The position numbers were made by a program, and so were the translations under genes. 64,000 bases of DNA from Micromonospora craniellae. Lineage in GTDB: Bacteria; Actinomycetota; Actinomycetes; Mycobacteriales; Micromonosporaceae. The notes beneath the pieces are model-generated. The model was given only the letters and a program-made list of their open reading frames with translations, was not told the origin of the DNA and did not search any database. Location of the stretch: assembly GCF_014764405.1 (NCBI RefSeq), contig NZ_CP061725.1, positions 682,001 through 746,000 on the forward strand, given 5' to 3'. Within the stretch, counting starts at the first letter, position 1, and every line of letters starts with the position of its first letter. Positions 1-10,930 of this stretch are shown here, in pieces.

Positions 1-22
1 ACTGTATACACAGTCTACACTG
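1..22. promoter_or_regulatory. Overlapping inverted repeats, possible GntR operator
   Basis: The first 22 bases hold nested palindromes: TGTATACA at 3-10 is self-complementary, ACTGT/ACAGT arms span 1-14, and CAGT/ACTG arms span 11-22. They lie about 60 bases upstream of a GntR-type gene, and GntR regulators often bind short palindromes near their own promoter. The link is inferred, and the window edge hides anything further upstream. Confidence 0.35.
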
Positions 23-80
23 CACGCACAGAGTGCAGCCTCGGCGTGGCATGCTCGACGCGCTGACGAGAGGCGTTGCC

Positions 81-308
81 ATGCCCAGACAACCCGTGTA
101 CGAGCAGGTCATTGCCGACGTGATCGCATCGGTACGATCCGGCGCACTGCGGCCCGGCCAGAAGCTGCCCTCCATCGCCCAACTATGCGAGCAGTACCAG
201 GCGAGTCCCACGCCGATCAGGTTCGCGCTCCGCATCCTCGACGAGCGGGGCTGGATCGAGGTCCACCAGGGCAAGGGATCGTTCGTGTCGCCGGAACCGC
301 CGGCCTGA
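81..308 (+). CDS. Short GntR-family winged-helix regulator
   Basis: This 75-residue protein is a single GntR winged-helix DNA-binding domain: VYEQVIADVIASVRSGALRPGQ near the N-terminus, the KLPSIAQLCEQY recognition region, and the wing GWIEVHQGKGSFV. It lacks the effector domain of full HutC or FadR regulators. The ATG at 81 is chosen because the domain begins immediately after it, and an upstream in-frame ATG at 33 would add only residues unlike the family. Such one-domain GntR proteins are common in actinomycetes, where their ligands are mostly unknown. It is followed 108 bases later by glgE, but no regulatory link to glycogen genes can be shown. Confidence 0.8.
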   Translation: MPRQPVYEQVIADVIASVRSGALRPGQKLPSIAQLCEQYQASPTPIRFALRILDERGWIEVHQGKGSFVSPEPPA

Positions 309-416
309 TCTCGAACGCGCGGGGGCAGCGTGAGTGCGGCAGGCGCGGCGGGGCAAGTGGGGCACGGTACGGCGGTCGAACGAGCGCGAGCCGATCTCGC
401 ACAGTAGGTTGAGGCG

Positions 417-2446
417 GTGAGCGGACGGTTCCCGATCGAAGACGTCTCCCCCGTCGTCTCCTGCGGTCGCTACCCGGCCCGAGCGGTCGTCGGCGAGGTG
501 GTGCCGGTGTCGGCAGTCGCCTACCGCGAGGGGCACGACGCGCTCGGCTGCAACGTGGTCTGGCTGGGCCCGGACGGGCTGGCGCGACCGTTCACCCGGA
601 TGAGACCGGGCGAGCCGGGCCTCGACCGGTGGCACGCCACCATCGTCCCGGACGCCGTCGGCGACTGGATCTTCACCGTCGAGGCGTTCAGCGACCCGTA
701 CCTGACCTGGCACAACGCGGTGACCAAGAAGATCGCCGCGGGCCAGGGGCCGACCGAGTTGGCCAACGACCTGGCCGAGGGCGTACGCGTGCTGCGGGCC
801 GCCGCCGACCTGGTCCCGGCCGCCGAGCGGGCGAGCCTGGACGCGGCGGTACGCGCGCTGGGCGGCACGGCGCTGCCGCTGCCGCAGCGGGTGGCTCCGG
901 CGCTGGCGCTGGCCGACCTGCTCTGGGCGTACCCGGTCCGCGAACTGGTCACCACCGGCGAGAAGTACCGCATCTGGGTGGACCGTGAGCGGGCTCTCTT
1001 CTCCGCCTGGTACGAGTTCTTCCCCCGCTCCGAGGGCGCGATCCCGGCCACCGTCGACGCGCCGGCCCGGTCCGGCACGTTCGCCACCGCCACGCAGCGG
1101 CTGCCGGGGGTCGCCGCGATGGGCTTCGACGTGCTCTATCTGCCGCCGATCCACCCGATCGGCCGGGTCAACCGCAAGGGCCCCAACAACACCCTGGTCG
1201 CCGGGCCGGACGACGTGGGTTCGCCGTGGGCCATCGGCGCCGCCGAGGGCGGGCACGACACCATCCACCCCGACCTGGGTACGCCGCAGGACTTCCGCGA
1301 CTTCGTCGCCGCCGCCGCCGAACACGGCCTGGAGGTGGCGATGGACCTGGCGTTGCAGTGCGCCCCCGACCACCCCTGGGTCACCGAGCACCCGGAGTGG
1401 TTCACCACCCGGGCCGACGGCAGCATCGCGTACGCGGAGAACCCGCCGAAGAAGTACCAGGACATCTATCCGGTGAACTTCGACAACGACCCGGAGGGCA
1501 TCCGCGCCGAGGTGCTGCGGGTGGTGCGGCACTGGGTCGGAGAGGGCGTGAAGATCTTCCGGGTGGACAACCCGCACACCAAGCCGGTCGACTTCTGGCA
1601 CTGGCTGATCGGCGAGGTCAAGCGGGTCGACCCGGACGTGTTGTTCCTCGCCGAGGCGTTCACCCGGCCGGCGATGATGCACGGGCTGGCGAAGGTCGGC
1701 TTCACCCAGTCGTACACGTACTTCACCTGGCGGACCTCGGCGGCGCAGATGCGCGAATACTGCGAGGAACTGGTGGCGGCGGCCGACTACATGCGGCCGA
1801 ACTTCTGGCCGAACACGCCGGACATCCTGCACGCCTCGTTGCAGCACGGCGGACCGCCGATGTTCAAGATCCGGGCGGTGCTGGCCGCGCTGCTCTCCCC
1901 CTCCTGGGGCATGTACGCCGGGTTCGAGCTGTTCGAGCACGTCGCGCGCCCCGGCGCGGAGGAGTACATCGACAACGAGAAGTACGAGCTGCGCCCCCGC
2001 GACTGGGCCGGCGCGCTCGCGCAGGGGCGGTCGCTGGCGCCGTTCATCGCCACCCTGAACCAGGTCCGCCGGGAGAACCCGGCCCTGCACCGGCTGCGGA
2101 ACCTGGTCTTCCACGACATCGACAACCCGGCGCTGATCTGCTGGTCCAAGCACGACCCGACGACCGGCAACACGGTGCTGGTGATCTGCTCGTTCGACTC
2201 GCACACCGTGCAGTGGGGCAACACCACGCTGGACATGCCGGCGCTGGGCCTGGACTGGCACGACCGGTTCACCGTGCACGACGCGCTGACCGGCGCCGCC
2301 TACGACTGGGGACAGCGCAACGCGGTCCGCCTCGACCCGTACCTGCAACCCGCGCACGTGCTGGTGCTGCGCCGCCCCGACGCCCCCGCACCCGCCACCG
2401 CCGCCACGGCAAGCGGCACCGCCTCCGCCACGAAGGACGACGCCCG

Positions 2447-2459
<13 letters not shown>
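417..2459 (+). CDS. glgE: Alpha-1,4-glucan:maltose-1-phosphate maltosyltransferase
   Basis: GlgE transfers maltosyl units from maltose 1-phosphate onto alpha-1,4-glucans in the cytosol (GH13_3). The 680 residues match the family length. The N-terminal domain is followed by the GH13 barrel with nucleophile D384 in FRVDNPHTKP, acid/base E413 in FLAEAFTRP and the third carboxylate D469 in NTPDILHASLQHGG. These sit about 10 residues before the counterparts I recall for Streptomyces GlgE. The start is a GTG. The 3' end overlaps glgB by 13 bases, indicating translational coupling. The treS and mak genes that supply maltose 1-phosphate are not in this window, so the order resembles the mycobacterial glgE-glgB pair rather than the longer Streptomyces cluster. 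Confidence 0.95.
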
Positions 2460-4549
<2,090 letters not shown>

Positions 4550-5145
4550 CCGCTGCACGGCTCGACCGCTGCACGGCCTGAACACCGCGCGGCCTGAACA
4601 CCGCACAGGTCGTCGTCACGGCCGTGGCCGTCGTGGGGCGTGGCCGTCGTGGGGCGTGGCCGTTGCGGCCGGCGGACCTTCGCCCCCGATACCTCCCTCG
4701 CCGCCTGTCGAGCTGAACCGTTCGCGCTATCGCGTCGCCAGGCGCGGCACGCCGCAGCCTGCGGCCACCTCACGCGATCCGTTCCCGCTCTCAGCTCGAC
4801 AGGGCCCGACCCTGCTGTATGCAGCCAGGCCCCGATCAGGGGCAGGCCGTCGGTGGGGCGTCGCGGACAGCACAGTCGCGGACAGCACAGTCGCGGACAG
4901 CACAGTCGCGGGCGACGCGATCAGCCGGTAGAGCGGGACCCTGCCCCGGGCACTCGTCCGGGACGGGCCGGCACACCTCTCCTCCGGGACGGGTCGGCAC
5001 ACTGGCCGCCTCATGTCTGCGTGACATAGCGATCACCAGTTCGGTAACAATCCGTCGGGCTCGCACTAGATCACCGAGCGGTGAACTGGCAGCACCCGCG
5101 CGCCCGTACCTCCGAGGGCAGTTGACGACGAGGGGGAGAGAAACG
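4550..5145. repeat. Repeat-rich non-coding spacer after glgB
   Basis: No convincing gene is seen in these 600 bases. Several independent short tandem duplications are: GACCGCTGCACGGC at 4548 and 4564, GGCCTGAACACCGC at 4575 and 4591, and TGGCCGTCGTGGGGCG at 4625 and 4641, all with a 16-base period. TCGCGGACAGCACAG occurs three times at 4861-4905. A 20-base unit beginning TCCGGGACGGG recurs at 4957 and 4983 with a 26-base period. The pattern suggests replication slippage in a neutral spacer. Confidence 0.7.
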
Positions 5146-5429
5146 ATGGCGAGCAACAGGCGTGCAACCCGGAGCAGTCGGCGCGGGACCTCACCGCGGC
5201 AGCGGAAGATCGCGGGGGTCGCGGCGATCGGGGTGACCCTCGGCGTGGCTGCGAGGGTCTCGACACGGCCGTGGGCAACAACCTCGCCTTCATCGCCGAC
5301 CAACTGGTGTTCCCGGATCCGCTGTCGGAGGCCCGGATCGCCAACCGACAGGCCGTGATCGACCAGCTTGAGGACCGTCGTCACCTCGCCGGCTGCGCGG
5401 GCGAGGTGACGCTCACGCCCGGCGGCTGA
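5146..5429 (+). pseudogene. Frameshifted small secreted protein
   Basis: An ATG at 5146 preceded by the strong site AGGGGGAGAG opens a basic, then hydrophobic leader (RQRKIAGVAAIGVTLGVA), as in a secretion signal. The frame then becomes low-complexity. From 5250 a different frame reads CEGLDTAVGNNLAFIADQ and continues through RIANRQAVIDQLEDRR to a stop at 5427-5429. Both halves look coding and are joined by a frame change (104 bases, not a multiple of 3), so the gene appears broken by a small deletion or by a sequencing error. I do not recognise the family. Confidence 0.6.
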
Positions 5430-5442
5430 CGCCGCGCACCGT

Positions 5443-5477
5443 GGGCGGGCGGGGCCGGACAACCGGCTCCACCCGCC
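5443..5477. terminator. GC hairpin between convergent genes
   Basis: GGGCGGGCGGGGCCGG at 5443-5458 pairs imperfectly (two mismatches) with CCGGCTCCACCCGCC at 5463-5477 across a 4-base loop. It lies between the small plus-strand relic and the minus-strand App1-like gene. Confidence 0.45.
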
Positions 5478-5490
5478 GGGCCAGGCTTGC

Positions 5491-6531
5491 TCAGACCAGG
5501 CCGGCGCCGCGGAGCAGGGTCCAGAGACCGGCGCCGTCGGGGGCGGAGAGCGACTTCTGCCCGATCGGCCCCTCGGTGGGTCGGTCGTGCGGTACGGGCA
5601 GGCTACCGGCGAGCACCGCCTGGGTGGGTGAGAGCTGGCGGATCGCCACGGCGGCCACGTTGTCCGGGTGGGCGGCGGCGAACTCGCGGTAGATCTCCGG
5701 ATCGTGCTGGCCGTCGTCGCCGACGAGCAGCCAGCGTACGTCGGGGAACTCCTTGGCCAGCCGGGCCAGGGTGGCGCGCTTGTGTTCCCGACCGCTGCGG
5801 AACCAGCGGTCGTGGGTCGGCCCCCAGTCGGTGAGCAGGAGCGGCCCGGCCGGGTAGAGGTGCCGGGACAGGAAGCGGGTCAGCGTCGGGGCGACGTTCC
5901 ACGCGCCGGTGGACAGATAGAACACCGGGGCGCCGGGGTGCGCGGTGACCAGCCGCTCGTAGAGCACGGCCATGCCGGGTACCGCCATTCGCGCGTGCTC
6001 GTCGAGCACGAACGTGTTCCATGCGGCGAGCAGCGGCCGGGGTAGTGCGGTCACCATGACCGTGTCGTCGATGTCGGAGATGACGCCGAAGCGAACCCCC
6101 GGGTCGAGGATGCGGATCGGGGCCTCGACGGGTTCGGCGTCCGGCGTGCTCAGCCGCACCGACCCCCAGCCGGGCGGAAGGTCCGCCTCGACCGCGACGT
6201 CGATGAACCCGCTGCGGTCGGCCTGCGCCTCGTGGGTCACCCCGCCGGTCTCGATGGTGACGGTGACGTGTTTGGCCGGCAGGGTGGTGAAGCTGCGCCA
6301 GCCCCGGACCTTCTCCAGTCGCCCCCGCTGCCGGGTGTCGGGCCGCCCGAGCAGCACGCGGCACATCACCCGCGCCCAGCCGGGCGCGCCGTAGCCGGTG
6401 TACGCGATGATGTTGATCCGCCAGCCTGTCCGCCGCAGCCGACGCTCGACCAGGCCGTGCACGGCGTCCTCGATCCGTGCGGCCCGGTGCAGGGTCGGTA
6501 TGGCCAGTTGGCCTGCGGGAGTGGGTGGCAC
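5491..6531 (-). CDS. App1-like phosphatase domain protein (DUF2183)
   Basis: The protein has the App1/DUF2183 layout: an N-terminal beta-rich part (INIIAYTGYG, VRGWRSF) and a C-terminal HAD-like part with the DxDDT motif in VISDIDDTVM (aspartates near residue 153), followed by FYLSTGAWN and LLVGDDGQHDPEIY. Yeast App1 is a phosphatidate phosphatase, but the bacterial substrate is unproven. I chose GTG at 6531, which gives 346 residues. The frame stays open to a GTG at 6609, but the added 26 residues look unrelated to the family. No signal peptide is evident. It is transcribed alone and faces away from yaaA. Confidence 0.8.
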   Translation of the reverse strand: MPPTPAGQLAIPTLHRAARIEDAVHGLVERRLRRTGWRINIIAYTGYGAPGWARVMCRVLLGRPDTRQRGRLEKVRGWRSFTTLPAKHVTVTIETGGVTHEAQADRSGFIDVAVEADLPPGWGSVRLSTPDAEPVEAPIRILDPGVRFGVISDIDDTVMVTALPRPLLAAWNTFVLDEHARMAVPGMAVLYERLVTAHPGAPVFYLSTGAWNVAPTLTRFLSRHLYPAGPLLLTDWGPTHDRWFRSGREHKRATLARLAKEFPDVRWLLVGDDGQHDPEIYREFAAAHPDNVAAVAIRQLSPTQAVLAGSLPVPHDRPTEGPIGQKSLSAPDGAGLWTLLRGAGLV

Positions 6532-6623
6532 GGGTGCAACCCTGCCACACGTCGGCGACCCCGGCCACGCGAGTGCAACCTCATCCCCCCCGATAGCCGT
6601 GTGCGCCACAAGGCACCCGAGCT

Positions 6624-6827
6624 ATGCGAAACCCATCCAGAACGGCGTACGCCGCCGCCGTGGCCGCAGCGGCTGGACGGCGGGCTGGGTACGTGCTGGC
6701 GGCCGGGGCACCGGCGGACCGGCGACTGCGGGAACTGCTCGGCGACCGCCCGGAACGCAGCCTGCTCGCCGAGATCGGTGGCTTCCGCGTCTACCACCCG
6801 CCGGAGCCGCTGCGCCCCTGGCGTTAG
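6624..6827 (+). CDS. Small hypothetical protein (67 aa)
   Basis: A 67-residue frame, alanine- and arginine-rich at the start and ending in EIGGFRVYHPPEPLRPWR, stops 8 bases before yaaA. Third positions are mostly G or C as in real genes, but no strong ribosome site precedes the ATG. I do not recognise it. It may be co-transcribed with yaaA or may be a chance frame in the divergent promoter region. Confidence 0.45.
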   Translation: MRNPSRTAYAAAVAAAAGRRAGYVLAAGAPADRRLRELLGDRPERSLLAEIGGFRVYHPPEPLRPWR

Positions 6828-6835
6828 AGTCACCC

Positions 6836-7630
6836 ATGCTCATCCTGCTGCCACCCTCCGAGGGCAAGGCCGACGCCGGCACCGGCCGCCGGTTGGACCT
6901 GGACCGGCTCTCGCTGCCGGCGCTCACCTCCGCCCGCCGGGAGGTGCTGGACGCCGTGGTGGCGCTGTGCACCGGGCCGCCGGAGGCGGCGCTGGACGCG
7001 TTGGGGCTCAGCGCCGGTCAGCACGGCGAGCTGCGGCGCAACGCCCGGCTGACGGCGGTGGCCACCGCCCCCGCCGGGAAGATCTACACCGGTGTGCTCT
7101 ACGAGGCCCTCGACCTGGCCACGCTGCCGCCTACCGCCCGGCGAGCGGCGCAACGGCAGGTGCTGGTCAGTTCCGGCCTGTGGGGGGCGGTCCGGCTCAC
7201 CGACCGGATCCCGCCGTACCGCTGCGCCATCGGGGCCCGCCTGCCCGGCCCGGGTGCCTTGTCCACGTTCTGGCGGCGGGTGTTGGGGCCGGTGTTGACC
7301 GAGGCGGCCGGCAGCGCGCCAGTGCTCGACCTGCGCTCCGGCGCGTACGCCGCCACCTGGGCACCGCGTGGCGCGTCGGCCGAGCGTGTCGTGACGGTGC
7401 GCGTGCTGCACGAACGTGAGGTGGACGGGCAGCCGGTGCGATCGGTGGTCAGTCATTTCAACAAGGCCACCAAGGGTCGCCTGGTGCGGGACCTGCTCCT
7501 CGCCGACGCCCGGCCACGTAGCGCAGACGCGCTGGTCATGGCGTTGCGGGACCTCAAGTACACGGTGTGCGAGCAGCCCGGCGGGCCGGGCCGACCACGT
7601 CAGATCGACCTTGTGGTTTCCAAACTGTAA
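6836..7630 (+). CDS. yaaA: Peroxide stress protein YaaA
   Basis: The 264-residue protein begins MLILLPPSEGKA, the YaaA/UPF0246 (DUF328) signature, and carries GKIYTGVLYEALD, the SGLWGAVRLTDRIPPYR segment and the C-terminal SHFNKATKGRLVRDLL. E. coli YaaA limits intracellular iron and oxidative DNA damage during peroxide stress. Its biochemical activity is not fully settled, although a DNA-binding fold has been described. The ATG at 6836 is chosen because the signature begins there, while the frame itself runs open further upstream through unrelated sequence. Confidence 0.92.
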   Translation: MLILLPPSEGKADAGTGRRLDLDRLSLPALTSARREVLDAVVALCTGPPEAALDALGLSAGQHGELRRNARLTAVATAPAGKIYTGVLYEALDLATLPPTARRAAQRQVLVSSGLWGAVRLTDRIPPYRCAIGARLPGPGALSTFWRRVLGPVLTEAAGSAPVLDLRSGAYAATWAPRGASAERVVTVRVLHEREVDGQPVRSVVSHFNKATKGRLVRDLLLADARPRSADALVMALRDLKYTVCEQPGGPGRPRQIDLVVSKL

Positions 7631-7729
7631 CCAGGCGCAAGATTTCCTCAAGGCTGAGCCGGATCGGTACCGCCAGCGGGTGTCACAGGTCACCGTAAGG
7701 AAGACCCGACACCACAAGGAGGCACTCCG

Positions 7730-8404
7730 GTGGTTGCCGCACCTATCCTGCTCGACCGGCATCGCCAGGCGACGACCCTGCCGCCGTTGGACTGGACCAC
7801 GCTGGCCGACGCGTTCGAGACAGCCTGCCTGCTGCGCTGCATGCCGCCCCCGGCGGCTCCCGGCAACCGGTACGCGGGCCAGCAACCCGCCATCCCGGCG
7901 ACGATCGAGTTCAACCGGGAGGAGGCGGCGCGGCGTACCCGACAGCTGCTCGACCGCCTGCACATCCCGGTCCGGCACGAGACGGCGGTGGGCGGACTGC
8001 GCCGCCGCTACGAACTGCACCAGATCCATGTCGCCCGCGAGCACCGGATGGCGTACGCGGCGATGGTGGAGAACGGGTGGCGGCGTGGCCGCCGGGAACT
8101 GCTCGGGGGGCCGGTGCCCGGTGCCTCGACGGCCCGACGGCTGTGGCGTACCCGGTTGGCCGCCGCCGCCTGGCGGGCCGCGTTGCTGGCCGGTGGCCGG
8201 CACGTCCGCCGGCACATCCTCGGCGTCCGGATCACCGACCGGGAGTTGGCCGCCGTGCTGGTGCGCGGCGCGGCCCTGCTGGACGTGCCGGCGCTGCTGC
8301 GCCCGGGCACCGGCTGCTTCCTGGTCAGTGTCGCGCACGGCCGGGATCGCGAGCAGATCCTGCGCCACGCCGGAGAGGAGGCGGCGCACCGCCCAGTCGC
8401 CTGA
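7730..8404 (+). CDS. Conserved hypothetical protein (224 aa)
   Basis: An excellent Shine-Dalgarno site AAGGAGG (7716-7722) sits 7 bases before the GTG, so this is a real, probably well-translated gene. The product is soluble and arginine-rich, without signal peptide or membrane segment. The C-terminal half (TRLAAAAWRAALLAGGRHVRRHIL, split here as TRLAAAAWR and AGGRHVRRHIL) could form amphipathic helices. No catalytic motif or known family is recognised. A perfect hairpin follows it at 8459-8492, so it seems to be a monocistronic unit. Confidence 0.8.
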   Translation: MVAAPILLDRHRQATTLPPLDWTTLADAFETACLLRCMPPPAAPGNRYAGQQPAIPATIEFNREEAARRTRQLLDRLHIPVRHETAVGGLRRRYELHQIHVAREHRMAYAAMVENGWRRGRRELLGGPVPGASTARRLWRTRLAAAAWRAALLAGGRHVRRHILGVRITDRELAAVLVRGAALLDVPALLRPGTGCFLVSVAHGRDREQILRHAGEEAAHRPVA

Positions 8405-8458
8405 TCCGTGGCCATCCGGACGGCTGGATCGGCTCGCCGGCCGCCGGTCAGGGCCACC

Positions 8459-8492
8459 CGGACGGCCCCGGCAGACCCGCCGGGGCCGTCCG
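8459..8492 (+). terminator. Perfect 14-bp hairpin
   Basis: CGGACGGCCCCGGC (8459-8472) and GCCGGGGCCGTCCG (8479-8492) form a perfect stem with a 6-base loop. It ends the preceding unit and argues that the TAXI gene begins after it, at 8555, rather than at the earlier in-frame ATG at 8408. Confidence 0.7.
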
Positions 8493-8554
8493 GAGAGCGC
8501 TTCCGCCGCCGCCGGGCTTGCGCCACAGGGGTCCGGCGGCGCACAGTGCTGCCC

Positions 8555-9517
8555 GTGAGCCGTACCCGGTACACCGCCCGAGCCCGGCGACGCGGTGCCC
8601 GCGCGACGCTGGCGCTGACCGTGCTGTTGGCCCTGCCCGGTCTCAGTGCCTGCCGGGAATCTCCAGACAAGACAATTCATATCCGGATCGCGACCGGTAG
8701 CCCGACCGCCGTGTACCACGCCTTCGGCGAGTCCCTGGCCGCCATCCTCAACCGGGAACTGCCCGACGTCCGCGCCGAGGTGATGGTCACCGCCGCCTCG
8801 GCCGAGAACGTCCGGCTCCTCGGCGCCGGCGAGGCCGAACTCGGTTTCACCCAGGCCGACGTGCTGCCCGCCGATCCCGGCCCGCACCCGCAGATGGCGG
8901 GGGTCGCCCGGGTCTACGACGACCTGCTGCACCTGGTCACCACCGCGAACAGCCCGGTGCAGACCCTCACCGACCTGCGCGGGCGGCGGGTGTCGGTCGG
9001 CGCCCCCGGTTCCGGCACCGAGATCACCGTGCAGCGGCTGCTCACCGCCGCTGACCTCGACGGCGGCCAGGTGCGGCAGCAACGGCTCGGCCTCGACGAC
9101 TCGGTGGCCGCGCTGCGGGACGGGAGGATCGACGCGTTCTTCTTCTCCGGAGGGCTCCCGGTGCGGGCCGTGGCGCAGTTCGCCCAGGACACCCCGACCC
9201 GCATCGTCGACCTCGGCGAGTGGACCGCCCCGCTGCGGGTGGGCAACCCGGAGGTGTACGTGCCCCGGGACATCCCCCGCTCGGTCTACGGCATCGACGC
9301 CGTCACCACCGTGGCCAACCCGAACTATCTGCTGGTCCGTGCCGACCTGCCGGAACATCTGGTCCGCGAGGTGACCCGGCTGCTGATGGAACGGCGCTCC
9401 GAACTGGCCACCGCGCATCCGGCAGCCGGACGGATGAGCCCCCGTTCGGCGATCGCCACCTCACCTCTGCCGCTGCACCCGGGCGCGGCGGACTACTACC
9501 GCGCCAGCAAGCCCTGA
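8555..9517 (+). CDS. TAXI-family TRAP-type solute-binding lipoprotein
   Basis: The GTG at 8555 gives a basic N-terminus, a hydrophobic segment and the lipobox LPGLSAC with lipidated Cys33, so the 320-residue protein should be anchored on the outer face of the membrane. The TAXI signature is present (IRIATGSPTAVYHAFGESLA), as are the FTQADVL and VGAPGSGTEITVQRLL segments typical of these substrate-binding proteins. TAXI proteins usually feed TRAP transporters, but no TRAP membrane subunit is nearby. Its 3' end overlaps by 22 bases the convergent histidine kinase gene at 9496, which suggests a sensory rather than transport role (inference). Confidence 0.88.
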   Translation: MSRTRYTARARRRGARATLALTVLLALPGLSACRESPDKTIHIRIATGSPTAVYHAFGESLAAILNRELPDVRAEVMVTAASAENVRLLGAGEAELGFTQADVLPADPGPHPQMAGVARVYDDLLHLVTTANSPVQTLTDLRGRRVSVGAPGSGTEITVQRLLTAADLDGGQVRQQRLGLDDSVAALRDGRIDAFFFSGGLPVRAVAQFAQDTPTRIVDLGEWTAPLRVGNPEVYVPRDIPRSVYGIDAVTTVANPNYLLVRADLPEHLVREVTRLLMERRSELATAHPAAGRMSPRSAIATSPLPLHPGAADYYRASKP

Positions 9518-10920
9518 CCCTCACCGGCCACCGAAGCCGGTGGCACCGGCTCGGTGGACTCCGGGAACCACAGGGCTGCCACCAGGCCGCGCGGCGAGTT
9601 CGAATGCATGGTCAGCCGGCCGTCGGAGGCGTCGACGAGCACCGCGGCGATGGTCAGTCCCAGCCCGGCGCCGTCGACGTTCTGCACCTCCGGTGCCCGC
9701 CAGAACCGTTCGGTGGCCTGGCCGAGCTGATCGGAGGTCATCCCCGGGCCGGTGTCGCGTACCTCCAGGGCGATCCCGCCCTCGCGGGTCGCCACCGAGA
9801 CGGTCACCTCGCCGCCCACGCCACTGAACTTCACCGCGTTGTCGATCAACGCGTCGAGCGCCTGGTCGATGGCGGTCGGCACGGTCCGGGCGTACGTCGG
9901 CGCCGGATCGGCCGCCAGGCGCAGCGCCACCTTGCGGTGCCGGGCCAGCGGCTCCCAGGCGGCGACCCGGGAGGCGGCCACCGCCGTCGCGTCGACGGTC
10001 ACCCGCTGGTTCTCCCGCCGCTCCGCACGGGCCAGGGTGAGCAGCGCGTCGAGGAGCAGCGCAAGCCGGTCGGTCTCCTCCAGGGCCAACCGGTGCTCGG
10101 CGCGGCCGTCCTCGTCGGTCAGGCTCGGCCCCAACTCCTCGACCCGCAACCGCAGCGCGGTCAACGGGTTACGGAGTTGGTGGCTGGCGTGCGCGACGAA
10201 TGCGCGTTGCCGGTCCATCACGTCGGAGACGGCGTCGGCCATGTGGTTGAAGCTCGCCGCCAGGCGACGTAGCTCCGGCGGGCCCACCTGGTGCTGCACC
10301 CGGGCACCGCGGTCACCCTCGGCGATCTCGTGGGTGACCGCGTCCAGCTCGGTGACCGGGCGCAGCACCCAACCGGCCAGCCCGAACGCGGTGAGCACGC
10401 AGGCCAGCACGGCGAGCATGCCCAGCGCGGCGAGCAGCAGCCACCAGGTGGCGACGGTGCGGCGTACCCCGTCGGACGGGGTCGCGGTCACCACCGCGCC
10501 GAGCACCTCACCGCCGTCGTTGATCGGCACCGCCACCACGATCGGCCCGTACACCCAGGGCCAGACCGACTCCGGCCCGCTGGTCTGCTGGCCGGAGAGG
10601 GCGACGTCCAGTGCCTCGCGGGTGCCCGTTCCCGGCCGGTAGCTGCCCGACGCGACCACCACCCGCCGATCCCGGTCGACCACCGCCGCGCCGATGCCGA
10701 ACAGCTCGTCGTAGCTGCTCAGCTCGGTGTCCAGCGGGCCGGCGATGCCACTGCGCAACGCCGGACCGGCCAGCGAGGCGAACCGGGTCGCGTCGGCGAT
10801 CCGGTCCGCCCGGACCCGCTCGGTCTCCCGCGTGGTCAACGTCATTCCCAGCGGCAGCCCCAACGCCGCCAGCACCAACACCATCAACAGGAGGTAGCTG
10901 ATCACCAGCCGGCGACGCAC
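9496..10920 (-). CDS. Sensor histidine kinase with HAMP domain
   Basis: This 474-residue kinase has two membrane helices (LVISYLLLMVLVLAALGLPL at the N-terminus and WWLLLAALGMLAVLACVLTA near residue 170) flanking an extracytoplasmic sensor. HAMP, HisKA and HATPase domains follow. The phospho-acceptor is H247 in ASHQLRNPLTAL. The N box is DNAVKFS, G1 is DTGPGM and G2 is GAGLGLTIA. The GTG at 10920 lies 10 bases after the response-regulator stop, so the two form one operon. The frame upstream of this GTG is an overlap with the regulator gene. It probably phosphorylates the OmpR-type regulator upstream. Confidence 0.93.
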   Translation of the reverse strand: MRRRLVISYLLLMVLVLAALGLPLGMTLTTRETERVRADRIADATRFASLAGPALRSGIAGPLDTELSSYDELFGIGAAVVDRDRRVVVASGSYRPGTGTREALDVALSGQQTSGPESVWPWVYGPIVVAVPINDGGEVLGAVVTATPSDGVRRTVATWWLLLAALGMLAVLACVLTAFGLAGWVLRPVTELDAVTHEIAEGDRGARVQHQVGPPELRRLAASFNHMADAVSDVMDRQRAFVAHASHQLRNPLTALRLRVEELGPSLTDEDGRAEHRLALEETDRLALLLDALLTLARAERRENQRVTVDATAVAASRVAAWEPLARHRKVALRLAADPAPTYARTVPTAIDQALDALIDNAVKFSGVGGEVTVSVATREGGIALEVRDTGPGMTSDQLGQATERFWRAPEVQNVDGAGLGLTIAAVLVDASDGRLTMHSNSPRGLVAALWFPESTEPVPPASVAGEGQGLLAR

Positions 10921-10930
10921 TCCGGGCCCC

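Noticed and set aside
183..2357. 724-codon open frame antisense to glgE
   Set aside because: It is a mirror of the high third-position GC of glgE, its product is low-complexity Arg/Val/Gly, and it resembles no family.
4861..4911. Three 15-base repeats considered as a CRISPR array
   Set aside because: Units are directly adjacent without spacers and too short, and there are no cas genes.
8408..8554. N-terminal extension of the TAXI protein
   Set aside because: It would include a terminator hairpin, has no ribosome site, and would bury the lipoprotein signal.
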